Positions 1 through 9,203 of a DNA stretch of 64,000 nt are shown here, one piece after another. The notes under the pieces were generated by a model that was not told the origin of the DNA, did not search any database, and worked only from the letters and a program-made list of their open reading frames with translations. This stretch comes from Hordeum vulgare subsp. vulgare (Eukaryota > Streptophyta > Magnoliopsida > Poales > Poaceae). Position 1 is the first letter of the stretch. Each line of letters begins with the position of its first letter. Location: NCBI RefSeq assembly GCF_904849725.1, contig NC_058524.1, positions 553,105,763 through 553,169,762 on the forward strand, read 5' to 3'. Both the position numbers and the translations under genes were made by a program.

Positions 1-883
1 TACAACATGTTCCACATGACCAAGCTGGATTTCTAGTTCATCCGCATGTATGCGTTCTATCTCAACTACTTCATCAGGATGGAGAGCATCAAATATATCT
101 GCGTCGCGGACCCATACTATATGCACGAGAGCTTCTTGGCAGTTTGCAAAGAGCACCGTGACTATGTGAGCAAGTACCTGAGCGAATTCATGATCGCTAA
201 TAAGGACAAGGAAGCGATTCTCCTGCCTTATCATCCCTTGTAAGTCATCCGCGCATATACTTTTGTACATGTTAATCATTCCTTTGCAAGCATGGAGGCT
301 AATTTGAGGTGTACTTAATTTGCACAGCGGGGGCGGCGCCGTCCTCATCGTTCTGTATCCGGAATACTCCCATGCTATGTACTTGGAATCATCGAAGAAC
401 CTCAAGAAAAAGGATTACACACACGTAAAGAGTGTTCTCGACTGTGCCCTATTAACCTTCAGCCTGACTGGTGGATATATCAAGATGAAAAGGCAGAGGA
501 CGAAGACCGGGCCGTTTTTCCTCCATAAGACCGACTTATGCTGCATCCAGCAACCGCACAACAGTACGGCTGATGGATTCTAACTCATGCATCATCTGAT
601 GGAGTACATAAGGGATAATCAACGCCTTCACATGTCAGCTACTACCGAAGATGCCGAGATTGTCAGCTGGGCCACAAGCATAGGAAAGACACTGGATCAT
701 CGAATCTGAGCAGAGTTTTATCACGTACAGTGTAAACTAGCCTAAGTGATCATGAAGCAAGTCCTTGAACCAACGGGGATGTTCTACCATGGGCCAATCA
801 CGCGGGTTGATGTCCGAGCACTGCTAGTCGCTCAGCGTCTGGACCTGAAGCCTTTCATGAAGCTCGGGGTGCTTTCTCCCTAA
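1..883 (+). pseudogene. CACTA-encoded Ulp1-like (C48) protease domain relic
   Basis: The reading frame enters from the left edge and resembles the C-terminal cysteine-protease domain carried by many grass CACTA proteins. Exon 1 runs to 239. A good intron (GTAAGT at 240, TTTGCACAG ending at 327) separates it from exon 2, which carries LIVLYPEYSHAMYLESS and IQQPHNSTADGF. In Ulp1 proteases the last motif normally reads Q...CG with a catalytic Cys; here AD stands where xC is expected. Stops at 34-36, 581-583, a TGA near 708, a TAA near 745 and the end at 881-883 break the frame. What is known: such proteases may process transposase or SUMO conjugates. What is inferred: this copy is dead. Confidence 0.7.
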
Positions 884-1220
884 CTATGAAGATTGGAATG
901 CCGACATGGAGGACTGATTGTCAATGACAATGTGATGTAACTAAACCGTGGTCGTGAACTAGCATGCCTTATCACTACTGTCTTTCTATGGCAAAACTTT
1001 GAAATTATGCACGGCGAAACTATGTGATGTAACAAAACCGTGGTCCTGAACTAGCGTAGATTGCTTTAGTTAATTAGTTTGGGTATGAGGAACTTCGTCA
1101 TTTATGTTTACTATTGGTTGCTTTTATTTTGCTAATCATGCCTCTTTGTTTTCTTAAATACATTATGTTGCATATTATCGTTCAAATCAACAACTCACGA
1201 TGCATGTACCTAGATCGGAG

Positions 1221-1466
1221 ATGGCGAAGGACTACTACGACGTGTACGTTGGGAGTGTTCCAGGAGTCTACGACCACTGGCCAGCCGCTCAAGCCCAGGT
1301 GCACAGGTACCCGGGTCCTAGCCACAGAGGGTTCGACAGCAGAGCCGAAGCATAAAGTAGTTACTTGAGGTGGACACTCCAGCATGAGCAGGGGTGGGAC
1401 CACTGGTACTACATAGTTGCGCTCTTCCTCATGCTGATCGCTCTTCTCTTCTACATCGTGTTGTAG
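1221..1466 (+). pseudogene. Viroplasmin/RNase H1 N-domain protein with C-terminal membrane segment (CACTA-associated)
   Basis: The start at 1221 gives an 81-codon frame interrupted by one TAA at 1353. The first half matches the viroplasmin (caulimovirus-VI/RNase H1 N-terminal) fold signature: DYYDVYVGSVPGVYDHW, then a Q-V-H-R-Y-P-G stretch and RGFDSRAEA. These domains bind RNA:DNA hybrids or dsRNA. The second half, after a short charged linker, is a run of about 20 hydrophobic residues (WYYIVALFLMLIALLFYIVL) that should form a membrane anchor, ending at 1464-1466. It lies in the 3' part of the CACTA element on the same strand as the protease relic. Its role in transposition is unknown. A single substitution accounts for the stop. 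Confidence 0.65.
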
Positions 1467-1736
1467 ATAGAGATGATGAAACTTGTGGGTGTGCCATGAC
1501 CATGCAGTTGCACTTATTCGAGACATCACATGATCGCACTTATGTATCGCTATTTTCGAGATGATGTGATGATATTTGTGTTGAATGCTGATGATGATGA
1601 TGATGGTATGACGAGACTACTGTATGTCTATGATATGTGAGAATAGTGTATGTTTAATATGATGTGATGAAACTATTGCATAGAGCCTGTATAAATACAT
1701 CACAAATATGTAGAGGGGTACAAATCTGTGAAAGCA

Positions 1737-1992
1737 GAAATATTAGAAGTAGCGCTTGAAAATACTTACTAGTAGCGCGGCTTAGCAGTAGCGCGCCATA
1801 TAAACAAGCGCCATAGATAGTTATCATTAGCGCTGGACAGGGAAGCGCTACTGCTAACACTACTTACTAGTAGGGCTGCCAATACCAGCGCTACTACTAG
1901 GGTTTAGCTGTAGCGCGATAGAAGTAGCGCTTGGCCCAGCGCTATTGCTATGCATATTTCAAGCGCTACTACTAGGGTTTTCCCTAGTAGTG
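1737..1992. repeat. CACTA subterminal repeats and 3' terminal inverted repeat
   Basis: About 255 bases hold many direct and inverted copies of AGTAGCGC/GCGCTACT, ending in GGTTTTCCCTAGTAGTG at 1992. Arrays of this kind are the transposase-binding zone of CACTA elements, and the outermost bases read CACTA on the opposite strand. Confidence 0.85.
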
Positions 1993-3972
1993 GTGAAGCA
2001 ACTTCGGTTTGTTGCATGTGCACTCGCACGTTGGCCTAACTTTGTTTCCAATTTTCGCCTCATGTGTCCTCACCTCATTTGCACATCCGAATTTGTTGTT
2101 AGCTAAGCGGACCTCGAACCTTCGCTCTAGATATTTTATGGTGACAACACTGTGTGACCGGGCTTTCTTCATCTTTCCATCCATGTACTTCATAACCCTT
2201 TCACAGTAACGTGTGTTCGGGTTTTTAGTGATATGCAGGTCAGCGCTTTGATGTCCATCTCTGAAATACTTCACCGTGACATAGAAAATATCCTCCACGA
2301 TGGATCTAAGTGGGAAAGTACTATTTCCTACGAGGACAAAGTTATATGTTTCAGCGAGATTGGTAGTCATGACACCGTACCTTGCTCCATGTGTGTCATG
2401 CAATACAGACCACCTCTACAAAGGCTCATGCTCTATCCACTGATCAAAGGTTTTAATCGTCCTCCCAAGCCTTCTCCTTGTACCAGGAGGGTAAAATCAT
2501 GGCAAGTTTGAAAGCCCAACGGGCTCTTCCTCCACGGCAGCTGATCCTGTTGCTAACTGTGCAGCTACTACTTCAACATGTTCCCTCACAGCTGCATCTC
2601 TTGCAGCTCTCCTGTCCCTAACATGTCTCTATGTGCAATCATTAAGACTGTTACGTATTAGCTCGTACTTCCACTGTTGGTTCTACTTGCAGAGTTTCTT
2701 GAATAGATTCATGCGGTTCTTATTTCTGAACTGCGAGAAGAAATTGGCCCCCAGATAGTGCATGCGCCAACGACTTTGCAGGTCCTGCCATGGAGATTGT
2801 TTATCAGGACGAGGATTTGAGAATGTCTTGATCGCGATGAGTATACATGCATGCCTGTCATGAAGGATGCACACATTCGGTTTATCATGCACAACTGCTA
2901 TTTTCAATTGCCTGAAGAACCATGTCCAACTCTCAATGTTCTCGATCTCCACAAAAGCAAATGCAAGTGGGATGACTTTATTTTGGCCATCTTGACCAAT
3001 GGAGTTGTGGATTTGACCCTTGTACTTGCTATTGAGAAAAGTGCCATCTGCACATATCATTGATCGACAATGTATGAAAGCTTCGATGCAGACACCTATA
3101 CAGAAGAACAATCGACGCAGCACCCTCACAGTTCGGAACTGTGCGATGAACAAGTCTTGGATGTCGACATAGGTGCCTAGATCCCGGTTCTGAAGTGTGT
3201 GGAGGAGCCAGAAAATAGAGTCATATGCATCAAAATACAAAGCAAATCTGGTTTCAAGTGCCCTCTGCTTAGCCCTCCAAGCCTTGCCATAAGAAGTTTT
3301 GTACTTGAACCTGACGAAGACTTTTGTATGGATAGCCTTAACTTCCATCGCTTTGCTCTCCACTATCTCACTGTAAAGAAACAGAGCAATGACCGTGGAA
3401 GTAAGGTTAGGGTGATCTCGAGGGATACATGGAATAACACAAGTATGATGAACTATGTCATTGATGACCCAACGTGTGCCATACTTAGGGAGATAGTAAT
3501 GCACCCTTGCAGGACAACCCTGGTTTATGCATACTATTGTCAAGTATTTCAGACTTGAAACATCAGCTACAAAAACCCTTTGCATGGACATTTCCCAATC
3601 AATGATTGCATCCTTTAGATCTTGTTTGTTTGTATAATGGGCACCTGTCGCAATGTTTTTCTGGTGATACTGCCAAGCAGAATCATGACCATAGTTCACG
3701 ATCATTGCAGATGAGAAGTCCTGATTCCATGATGCAGGAATAGGCGCTTCATGTGCGTTGTTTTCTTCATCTGACTCGGCGGAATCATCGGCAGTATCAC
3801 CTTCTCTATCTTCTTCTTGCATCTGGTTTTGCATGTGCCCGTCTATCACGTCAGCGTCCACCTCGCCACTGACATAATCATCGACATTTCCTCCTTCTGC
3901 CCGACTGCTCTTCCCTACCTCGTAAACATCATCTCCAGCGTGGGACGCATAATTTGGCTGTGAATCATGCAT
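1993..3972 (-). pseudogene. MULE (MuDR-type) transposase
   Basis: One frame (ORFs at 2683-3972 and 1984-2403, in phase) encodes most of a MULE transposase. The order is an acidic N-terminal region, a MuDR-type DNA-binding domain around residues 105-180 (QDLKDAIIDWEM, GCPARVHYYLP), then the DDE core. The first catalytic Asp is in ICADGTFLNSKYKG and the second in LHDRHA. A conserved C-terminal stretch (HDTHGARYGVMTTNLAE) leads to the CxC half of a SWIM zinc finger (PTCECTCNKPKLLH). The frame then runs straight into the CACTA terminus, so the CxH half is missing. Stops between 2404 and 2682 also break it. Non-functional here. Confidence 0.85.
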
Positions 3973-4669
3973 CCCTTCACTGCTCCGGTCATAATTGTAA
4001 GTTTGTAACTACATTCTAACTCAGGTGCACAAACCGGCTTCACCATGGGAGTACTAAGGAGACAGGATTACATCCCCTATGCTCGCAAACATTTAAACAG
4101 TGCACCCACTATTTGTCCCGCTCTATATGCTTCAAATAAAAGTAAGTATTTTAACTGGACCGGGTCCATAATGCATGAACACCGATGGTGTGTGTTTCAA
4201 TATTAAACCTTAAACATCCGGCCAGCCATTGTGTCAACTAACTAACAGACCATGTTTTAGGGGAAGTCACTAGCACCTCAAAGTACCAAAATTCAGGCAT
4301 ATCAACTCCCATCTCATTTCTTTGAACAATACCACAACCGTAGTGAAAACCTAACTTCACTACCTCAGACATCTCTGCTGACCTAAAAAAATATTCAACA
4401 TCGACAAATTTTAGCGGAAGGACAAACCTAAATTATTTCCTAATCAACTAAAAATTCGCACATATTTGTCAAAGCTACCGGAGCACCTAAAAGTATTCAA
4501 ACATTTTAATTCACAGACCTAAATATATCTAAATCTACGGGAGCAACTAAAAATATTTAAACACATTAATTCACATACCTAAATATATTACACAAAGCTA
4601 CGTGTACTGATGTTGAATCTTACCCTTGAAGCGTGTGAATAAACGATGAACGACGATCACCAAGAGAAC
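3973..4669. other. MULE 5' region, no gene seen
   Basis: About 700 bases upstream of the transposase start (minus strand). AT-rich, without a convincing frame. It may hold the 5' untranslated part or an intron of the MULE, but nothing in the sequence proves that. Confidence 0.4.
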
Positions 4670-4835
4670 AACAACAAACGCAACAGCCACCACCACCACC
4701 ACCGCCACCTCCACCTCCACCTCCACCACCACCACCACCTCAACCTCAACCTCCACCACCAGCACCACCACCTCAACCACCTCCACTACCACCACCAAAA
4801 TGGTCAACACCACCACCATGAACTGCCCCATCGCG
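4670..4835. repeat. CCA/CCT-rich low-complexity tract
   Basis: An imperfect microsatellite of CAC, CCT and CAA triplets on the plus strand. Long ORFs exist on both strands (His/Leu-rich on plus, Val/Glu-rich on minus) but only because the triplets lack stop codons. It lies upstream of the MULE transposase. Confidence 0.85.
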
Positions 4836-4989
4836 AGATCGATGGTTCCCTTGACTCCCCTAACCCTCTAGAGCCCAACTACGGTGGAAAATGAGGAAAA
4901 AATCGACTCGGATTTTGTGTATGAAATAGAGTGTTTTCGGGTGGGGAGAGAAGCAAAGAGGAGAAGGAGGGAAAAGAAGTGGAATGGAG

Positions 4990-5260
4990 GAGGAATAAGG
5001 GGGAGCGGGGCGGCAGAGGCCTACCCGCCTCCTGTCGACTTCAATGAGGTCGACTGGCCTTGTCGGCCACTAGTAGGCCGACTTCCTAGCCACCAGGACG
5101 AGTGGCCGGTCGTGACGTGGCCAAGCCAATCGTCGGCTCCCACATAGACGACTAGTCACTAATCGGCTAAGCTACGACCGACTAGACCCTTTCGGGCACA
5201 GCAAAGCCGACTGAAGCTAATCAGCTTCGGTGCGGCTGAGGCCGTATTATTTTCACAAAT
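4990..5260. repeat. Cluster of CCGAC / GTCGG motifs in GC-rich DNA
   Basis: This GC-rich block carries repeated short motifs (GTCGACT, GCCGACT, GACCGACT, AGTCGG forms) in both orientations and a small palindrome GAAGCT-AATC-AGCTTC near 5213. It abuts an AT-rich block. The arrangement fits subterminal repeats of the MULE, which is an inference. Confidence 0.4.
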
Positions 5261-5330
5261 TTTGGAAATGGTATATTATTTGTGTAATTAAATAAAAATG
5301 TATCATTTAATAAAATTACCTATTTGCCAC

Positions 5331-6600
5331 CTGCGGACCCAAATAGGATTGGCCCATCGTGGTGCGTCCTCTCGAAAGCAAAAAAAAAAACCATTGTGGG
5401 GGGTCGCTGTACTTCCAAAAGCCTATCCATTGGGGATTCCGCAGTTCCATGCTTTGACTCATCATCAATACCCGGCTTTGTGTATTGATACGAGATGCCA
5501 CGACTTTTAGTGAAGCTGCCACATTGTTTATGGCGGGCACATTTGGTTAATCCTACAGATGCGGCTGCCCAAATGAGTTACAAGATGACAACATGTATAT
5601 GGTCAATACTCTTGAAGAGGGATTCAACGTGGTATCCGAACTAGGCTCGGTAAAGACAATACATCAAAATTGGGTGAAAGTGTTATCCCACTTTCTCCGT
5701 TCAACGGAGATACAAAGTCTTTCGCTTGAACATACAAAGTCTTTCGCTTGCACTGGTGTTAGAACGCGGTAGTAAATGTTCCCACACAATTCCGACTTCA
5801 AAAAATTTAGCGTGAATTTCTCATGACGAACCAATGTTCCTCAGTGCCTTGAGGGCTGAGGTAAGCCTTCTAAATAAAAGACAAGGCACAGTAAGATTGA
5901 CATATTGTAATTTTTTGTTACAATATTGCTCTTGTTAACATCATGGCCTATAGTAAAACGCGAGCAACCTCGTGTGACTCCTCATATTGATGTAAGGTGT
6001 ATCTTCGAGGAATGTAAATTAATGGCGAGAAAGCGGGTGATGATAGAAATTTGTGAATGATAGGGAACGACTTTGAATATCCACTTGTAAAATCGCCAAG
6101 CCTGGTTCTGTAAACTTTATTGACATGAATTTTTATGGCCACAAAATACTCCATTCTTATTGGCAAGTACACTTCCATACATATTGACTACGTTTAAGGG
6201 GAAATTGCTTGATGTTGCTGCTACGCCCAGTGGTAATACATACTCCTATATGGATTTTTTGTAGTGCCCGAAACAACATGGATTTATCAAGAAATGAAGT
6301 AGCCAATTATGGCCAACAATATTCTAGACTATTGTGCGGACGTTATACAACTACGAATTATAGTACTGCATGACAACGATGACGTTTCTTTCGCTTGTAC
6401 TACTGTCATGTCTCATAAGTACAGTAAAACATGGTAAAAGATGTCCATTTTTACTCCGTAGTTATCTCATTCGCATATGTAGAGCAGAACGCTAATGGGT
6501 CCTAAATGTTTTCGGCGCAAAACACATTATACTATTTTTATTAGTAGCAAAGCATGAATATTTTGAATTAATTTATTATTTTCTCTCTTCTTTGTTTGGT
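5331..6600. other. Unassigned AT-rich DNA
   Basis: About 1.3 kb without a recognisable domain, terminal repeat or RNA gene. The longest frames are short and resemble nothing I know. Confidence 0.5.
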
Positions 6601-6623
6601 GGGGATGTTCAGACCTGGATCAA

Positions 6624-6995
6624 TTGAGTGTGAGACCTTTTATATTGAGCCCATTCTCCTTATTTAGAGGTGTGATCCTGTGGCGATGGCAAACTGAGAT
6701 CTTCAAAGACTACTGCTACCTCTATGACCAGGATGAGGGGTCCCCGATCCAGCTCATTATCAATTGTCCTTCTGCCAAGACCATTTGGTTGTCGGTGGCT
6801 GATTTGTACAACTTCCCTGGTAGCGCACGCTCAAATCACCGCCTCCTCGACATCATGGTAGAATATAGTCCTCTCATGGAGACTATCATGCATTGTCCTA
6901 CCCTCTATTCTTCCCTAAAGGCAAACTTGGGTGGCATACGGATATCCCGAAGGAAGGTGTTCCCTATGATGCGATGTCTCGTGCAACTCATCTAG
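6624..6995 (+). pseudogene. Possible LINE reverse-transcriptase zinc-finger (zf-RVT) remnant
   Basis: The frame contains CYLYDQDEGSPIQLIINCPSA followed by KTIW. This follows the plant zf-RVT pattern C-x-x-C-x(n)-H-L-x-x-x-C-x-x-A-x-x-x-W found at the C-terminus of non-LTR retrotransposon polyproteins, with the second Cys changed to Tyr and His to Gln. No reverse transcriptase core is visible nearby, so it would be a 3' fragment of a LINE. The match is short, and chance or another zinc-finger protein cannot be excluded. Confidence 0.4.
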
Positions 6996-7149
6996 CTCAT
7001 CGTGATAATGACCAGTCCTCTCATTCAGTGTTTGGTTGAAACAAAGATAGTAGTGTAGGTTAGTATCCAAATTAGTTATGACATGTGCATTCCATGCTTT
7101 GCGATAAGATATCTTGTTTTCAACACAGCTCATTTTTAATTATCTCTGT

Positions 7150-7835
7150 ATCTTCTAGAGGTAGACTATGTGTGTCCGTGCGGGACTACTATTGCTACAT
7201 ATTCCAGATGCGCCCTAGGATATTCGACCCTATTATCTATGGAAGCGTCTTCTTCTCTAGCAATTAGCGATTGACACGTATTTCAAGATCAAGAACTTGC
7301 GATTTGACTTTATATGGGTTCATCAAGATATGATAAGGGCACACTTGTACCAAGGCTTGGTGGACAACCTGCATGCTAGTGAGGGGGACAAACGCAGTTA
7401 GAAAGCTTACAATGTTGGCTATGTCATTTATGGGTCGTCCATGGGAACGGAGGCGTCGCTACATGGATATTATGGCCATGGAGCGAAGGTATGACAAGCT
7501 AGACACTTCTTCACAATGACATGCAACCCAAATTGGCATGAGATCAAGGTGGATATCTACCCTGGTCAGGATCGTCCATGTCTTGTTTTGTGTCTTTTAA
7601 GAGCAAAATTAGACGAAATAAAATAATAAGTTGTTTTAGAAGGGCATCCTAGACAAGGTTATGGCCTATGTGTATGTGACGGAGTTCCATTAGAGGGGCC
7701 TTTCCCATACCCACTTCCTGCCCATCATGGAGGCCCAATACACAAGCTAACGTGCCCCGAGTAGTATGAATCTCTTATCTCCGTCGATCTCCAACAAGAA
7801 GTACCCAAAACTGCACAAGATGGTGTAAGGGCACG
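7150..7835 (+). pseudogene. Helitron Rep (Helitron-like N) domain remnant
   Basis: Several pieces in shifting plus frames follow the order of the Helitron Rep/helicase N-terminal domain: RDYYCYIFQMRPRIFDPIIYG (about 7172-7240), a DTYFKIKNLRFDFI-like piece (about 7270-7310), IRAHLYQGLVDNLHA, RRRRYMDIMAMERRY (about 7450-7495), TMTCNPNWHEIK (about 7515-7550) and TEFH*RGLSHTHFL (about 7675-7720). The last contains the His-x-His that corresponds to the HUH nickase motif of rolling-circle Rep proteins. A KKYPKLHKMV piece follows to about 7830. At least three frameshifts and several stops show it is dead. No Helitron ends (TC...CTRR with hairpin) were identified. Confidence 0.75.
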
Positions 7836-7869
7836 TGTGCACTCGATATCCTATGGGACCATTGGCCCC

Positions 7870-8840
7870 TTCATGGTTCGGCAGGGAGATCACGTTCGAC
7901 AAAGAGCAAAAACTATGAGGCAGCACGACGATGCGACTTGAGGCGATTACCCAGGTTCGGGCCGCTGAGAAGCGTAAAATCCTATTCTGGTTTGGTGGAT
8001 CGATTGGGGGAGACGGAGCTCGCACAACGTTGTGCCCTGGCAAGGGTTGCCGTGGAGAGCTACTACGTGCGTACAACTGTTCTTGGGTCCGAATCCCCTG
8101 GGGTCCGAGTCCTGTGCTACGTTGCCTTGGGCCTCCTTTTATAGCTTAAGGGGCGTCCATAGTGGCAAACAGACATGATTAGATAGCTAACAGTGCTATC
8201 ATATCTAACTCTGGCACTCAAGACAAAATGCCATAAATGTTGCCTTAGGTGGCGCGTGGGGGTGCGTCCTCGGTAACCTCCTGCCACTGCTTAGCTGGCG
8301 GTTGCTTGGTGTCTTGACACGCCTCTGGACGGGTGCCAACTGGTCGTAATCCGTCATCACGCGCGTCGCCACGTCTCTTGCGAGAGCCACTTAGCCATCT
8401 GGGAGCTGGACACCTCATCGGTAAGCGACTGGTGTAGCAATGAGGTGGAGTGGTGGCAGATTGGCTCACGCTTGCCGGAGTGATGACTTGCCGGGTCTTC
8501 TTGAGGATGCATGTGCCTTGATCCCCAATAGGTGTCGGGGGTTCTTGGCACATCTAGGGCCCGTCGTGGGCAGCTGTGTAGGTCTTGCCGACGTTGTTGG
8601 ACATCGGGGGCCGCGTCTGCCGGGGTCTTGGTCTTCTTGATGTGCTCCTTGATCTCTCATAGAGCGGTTTCTCTGGCCTGGGCTAGGTCTTGATGGAGCA
8701 GTAGCATTCCCCGGCAGCCTTAGGCCGTCGGGTCGGAGGCTTGTCATCCATGCACAAGTAAGGGTGAATAAACACCCTTGTTTGTGTATGCTGACAGAAG
8801 CTCCCCAGCGTGAGCCATATGTGTCACTGGGCATGTTGGG
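7870..8840 (-). mobile_element. Gypsy LTR remnant, minus orientation
   Basis: Read on the minus strand this is U3-like GC-rich sequence, then the conserved run around CGCCCCTTAAGCTATAAAAGGAGGCCCAAGG, then a U5-like part with a CGCTTCTCAGCGGCCCGAACCTGG segment. I recognise this arrangement from grass Gypsy LTRs. Terminal TG/CA, primer site and target duplication could not be fixed, so the limits are approximate. It is opposite in orientation to the gag-like gene on its right and is probably a separate solo or truncated LTR. Confidence 0.45.
8136..8143 (-). promoter_or_regulatory. TATA box of LTR remnant
   Basis: TATAAAAG on the minus strand with GC-rich flanks (GGAGGCCC downstream), at the position expected for the U3/R border of the LTR remnant. 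Confidence 0.5.
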
Positions 8841-9203
8841 TTAGGTTCCCTGAATGCACGGACACGCATCGAGAAACTACTCTCCTATCGACCCACGTCC
8901 AATCTATGCACTTACGACAGGTTGTGGGTCCGTTGAACAGTAGCTATTGGGGAGTAAAAAAGGGGAACAACCAGTAAATAAACGGCAGTTCCTTGTAGGG
9001 ATTGCGAAGAGTGAGTCCCCAATGCGTGGCCCTCATACATAAAGAAGGGATATCGCAAAGGGGGCGCTGCTCATTCACATTCATCTCTCCACCCTTCTTC
9101 TCCCTCCTCCAACCAAAAAGTTGCCCTCGCTGCCGCCATTCCCTTCAACGATCATTGCCAAACCACCCACTCCTCAAAAGAGATGTGGTAGAAGACGGCC
9201 GCC

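Larger units (their letters stand above)
1..1992 (+). mobile_element. CACTA DNA transposon, 3' portion
   Basis: This is the right-hand part of a CACTA (En/Spm superfamily) transposon whose left part lies outside the window. It holds a protease relic, a small viroplasmin-domain relic, and a terminal zone full of AGCGCTAC-type repeats. The zone stops at 1992 in the complement of CACTACTAGGGAAAACC, the usual Triticeae CACTA terminus. The next base returns to MULE transposase coding sequence on the other strand, so the element sits inside a MULE. The 3 bp target duplication cannot be checked because the left end is missing. The superfamily call is firm; family level is not assigned. Confidence 0.85.
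1993..5330 (-). mobile_element. Mutator-like element (MULE), cut by CACTA insertion
   Basis: This minus-strand MuDR-type element contains a long transposase relic (1993-3972), a non-coding 5' part with a CCA/CCT-rich stretch, and a GC-rich zone with repeated CCGAC motifs that may be subterminal. The left part, including the rest of the SWIM finger, was displaced by the CACTA and lies outside the window. I could not recognise a terminal inverted repeat or 9 bp target duplication with certainty, so the right limit near 5330 is a guess based on where an AT-rich block ends. Confidence 0.65.

Noticed and set aside
4598..4894. Val/Glu-rich minus ORF and His/Leu-rich plus ORF
   Set aside because: Both are translations of a CCA/CCT microsatellite, open on both strands because of the repeat.
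7931..8834. Several overlapping GC-rich ORFs on both strands
   Set aside because: They lie in an LTR remnant with a TATA box. The arginine/proline-rich translations reflect GC content and show no domain.
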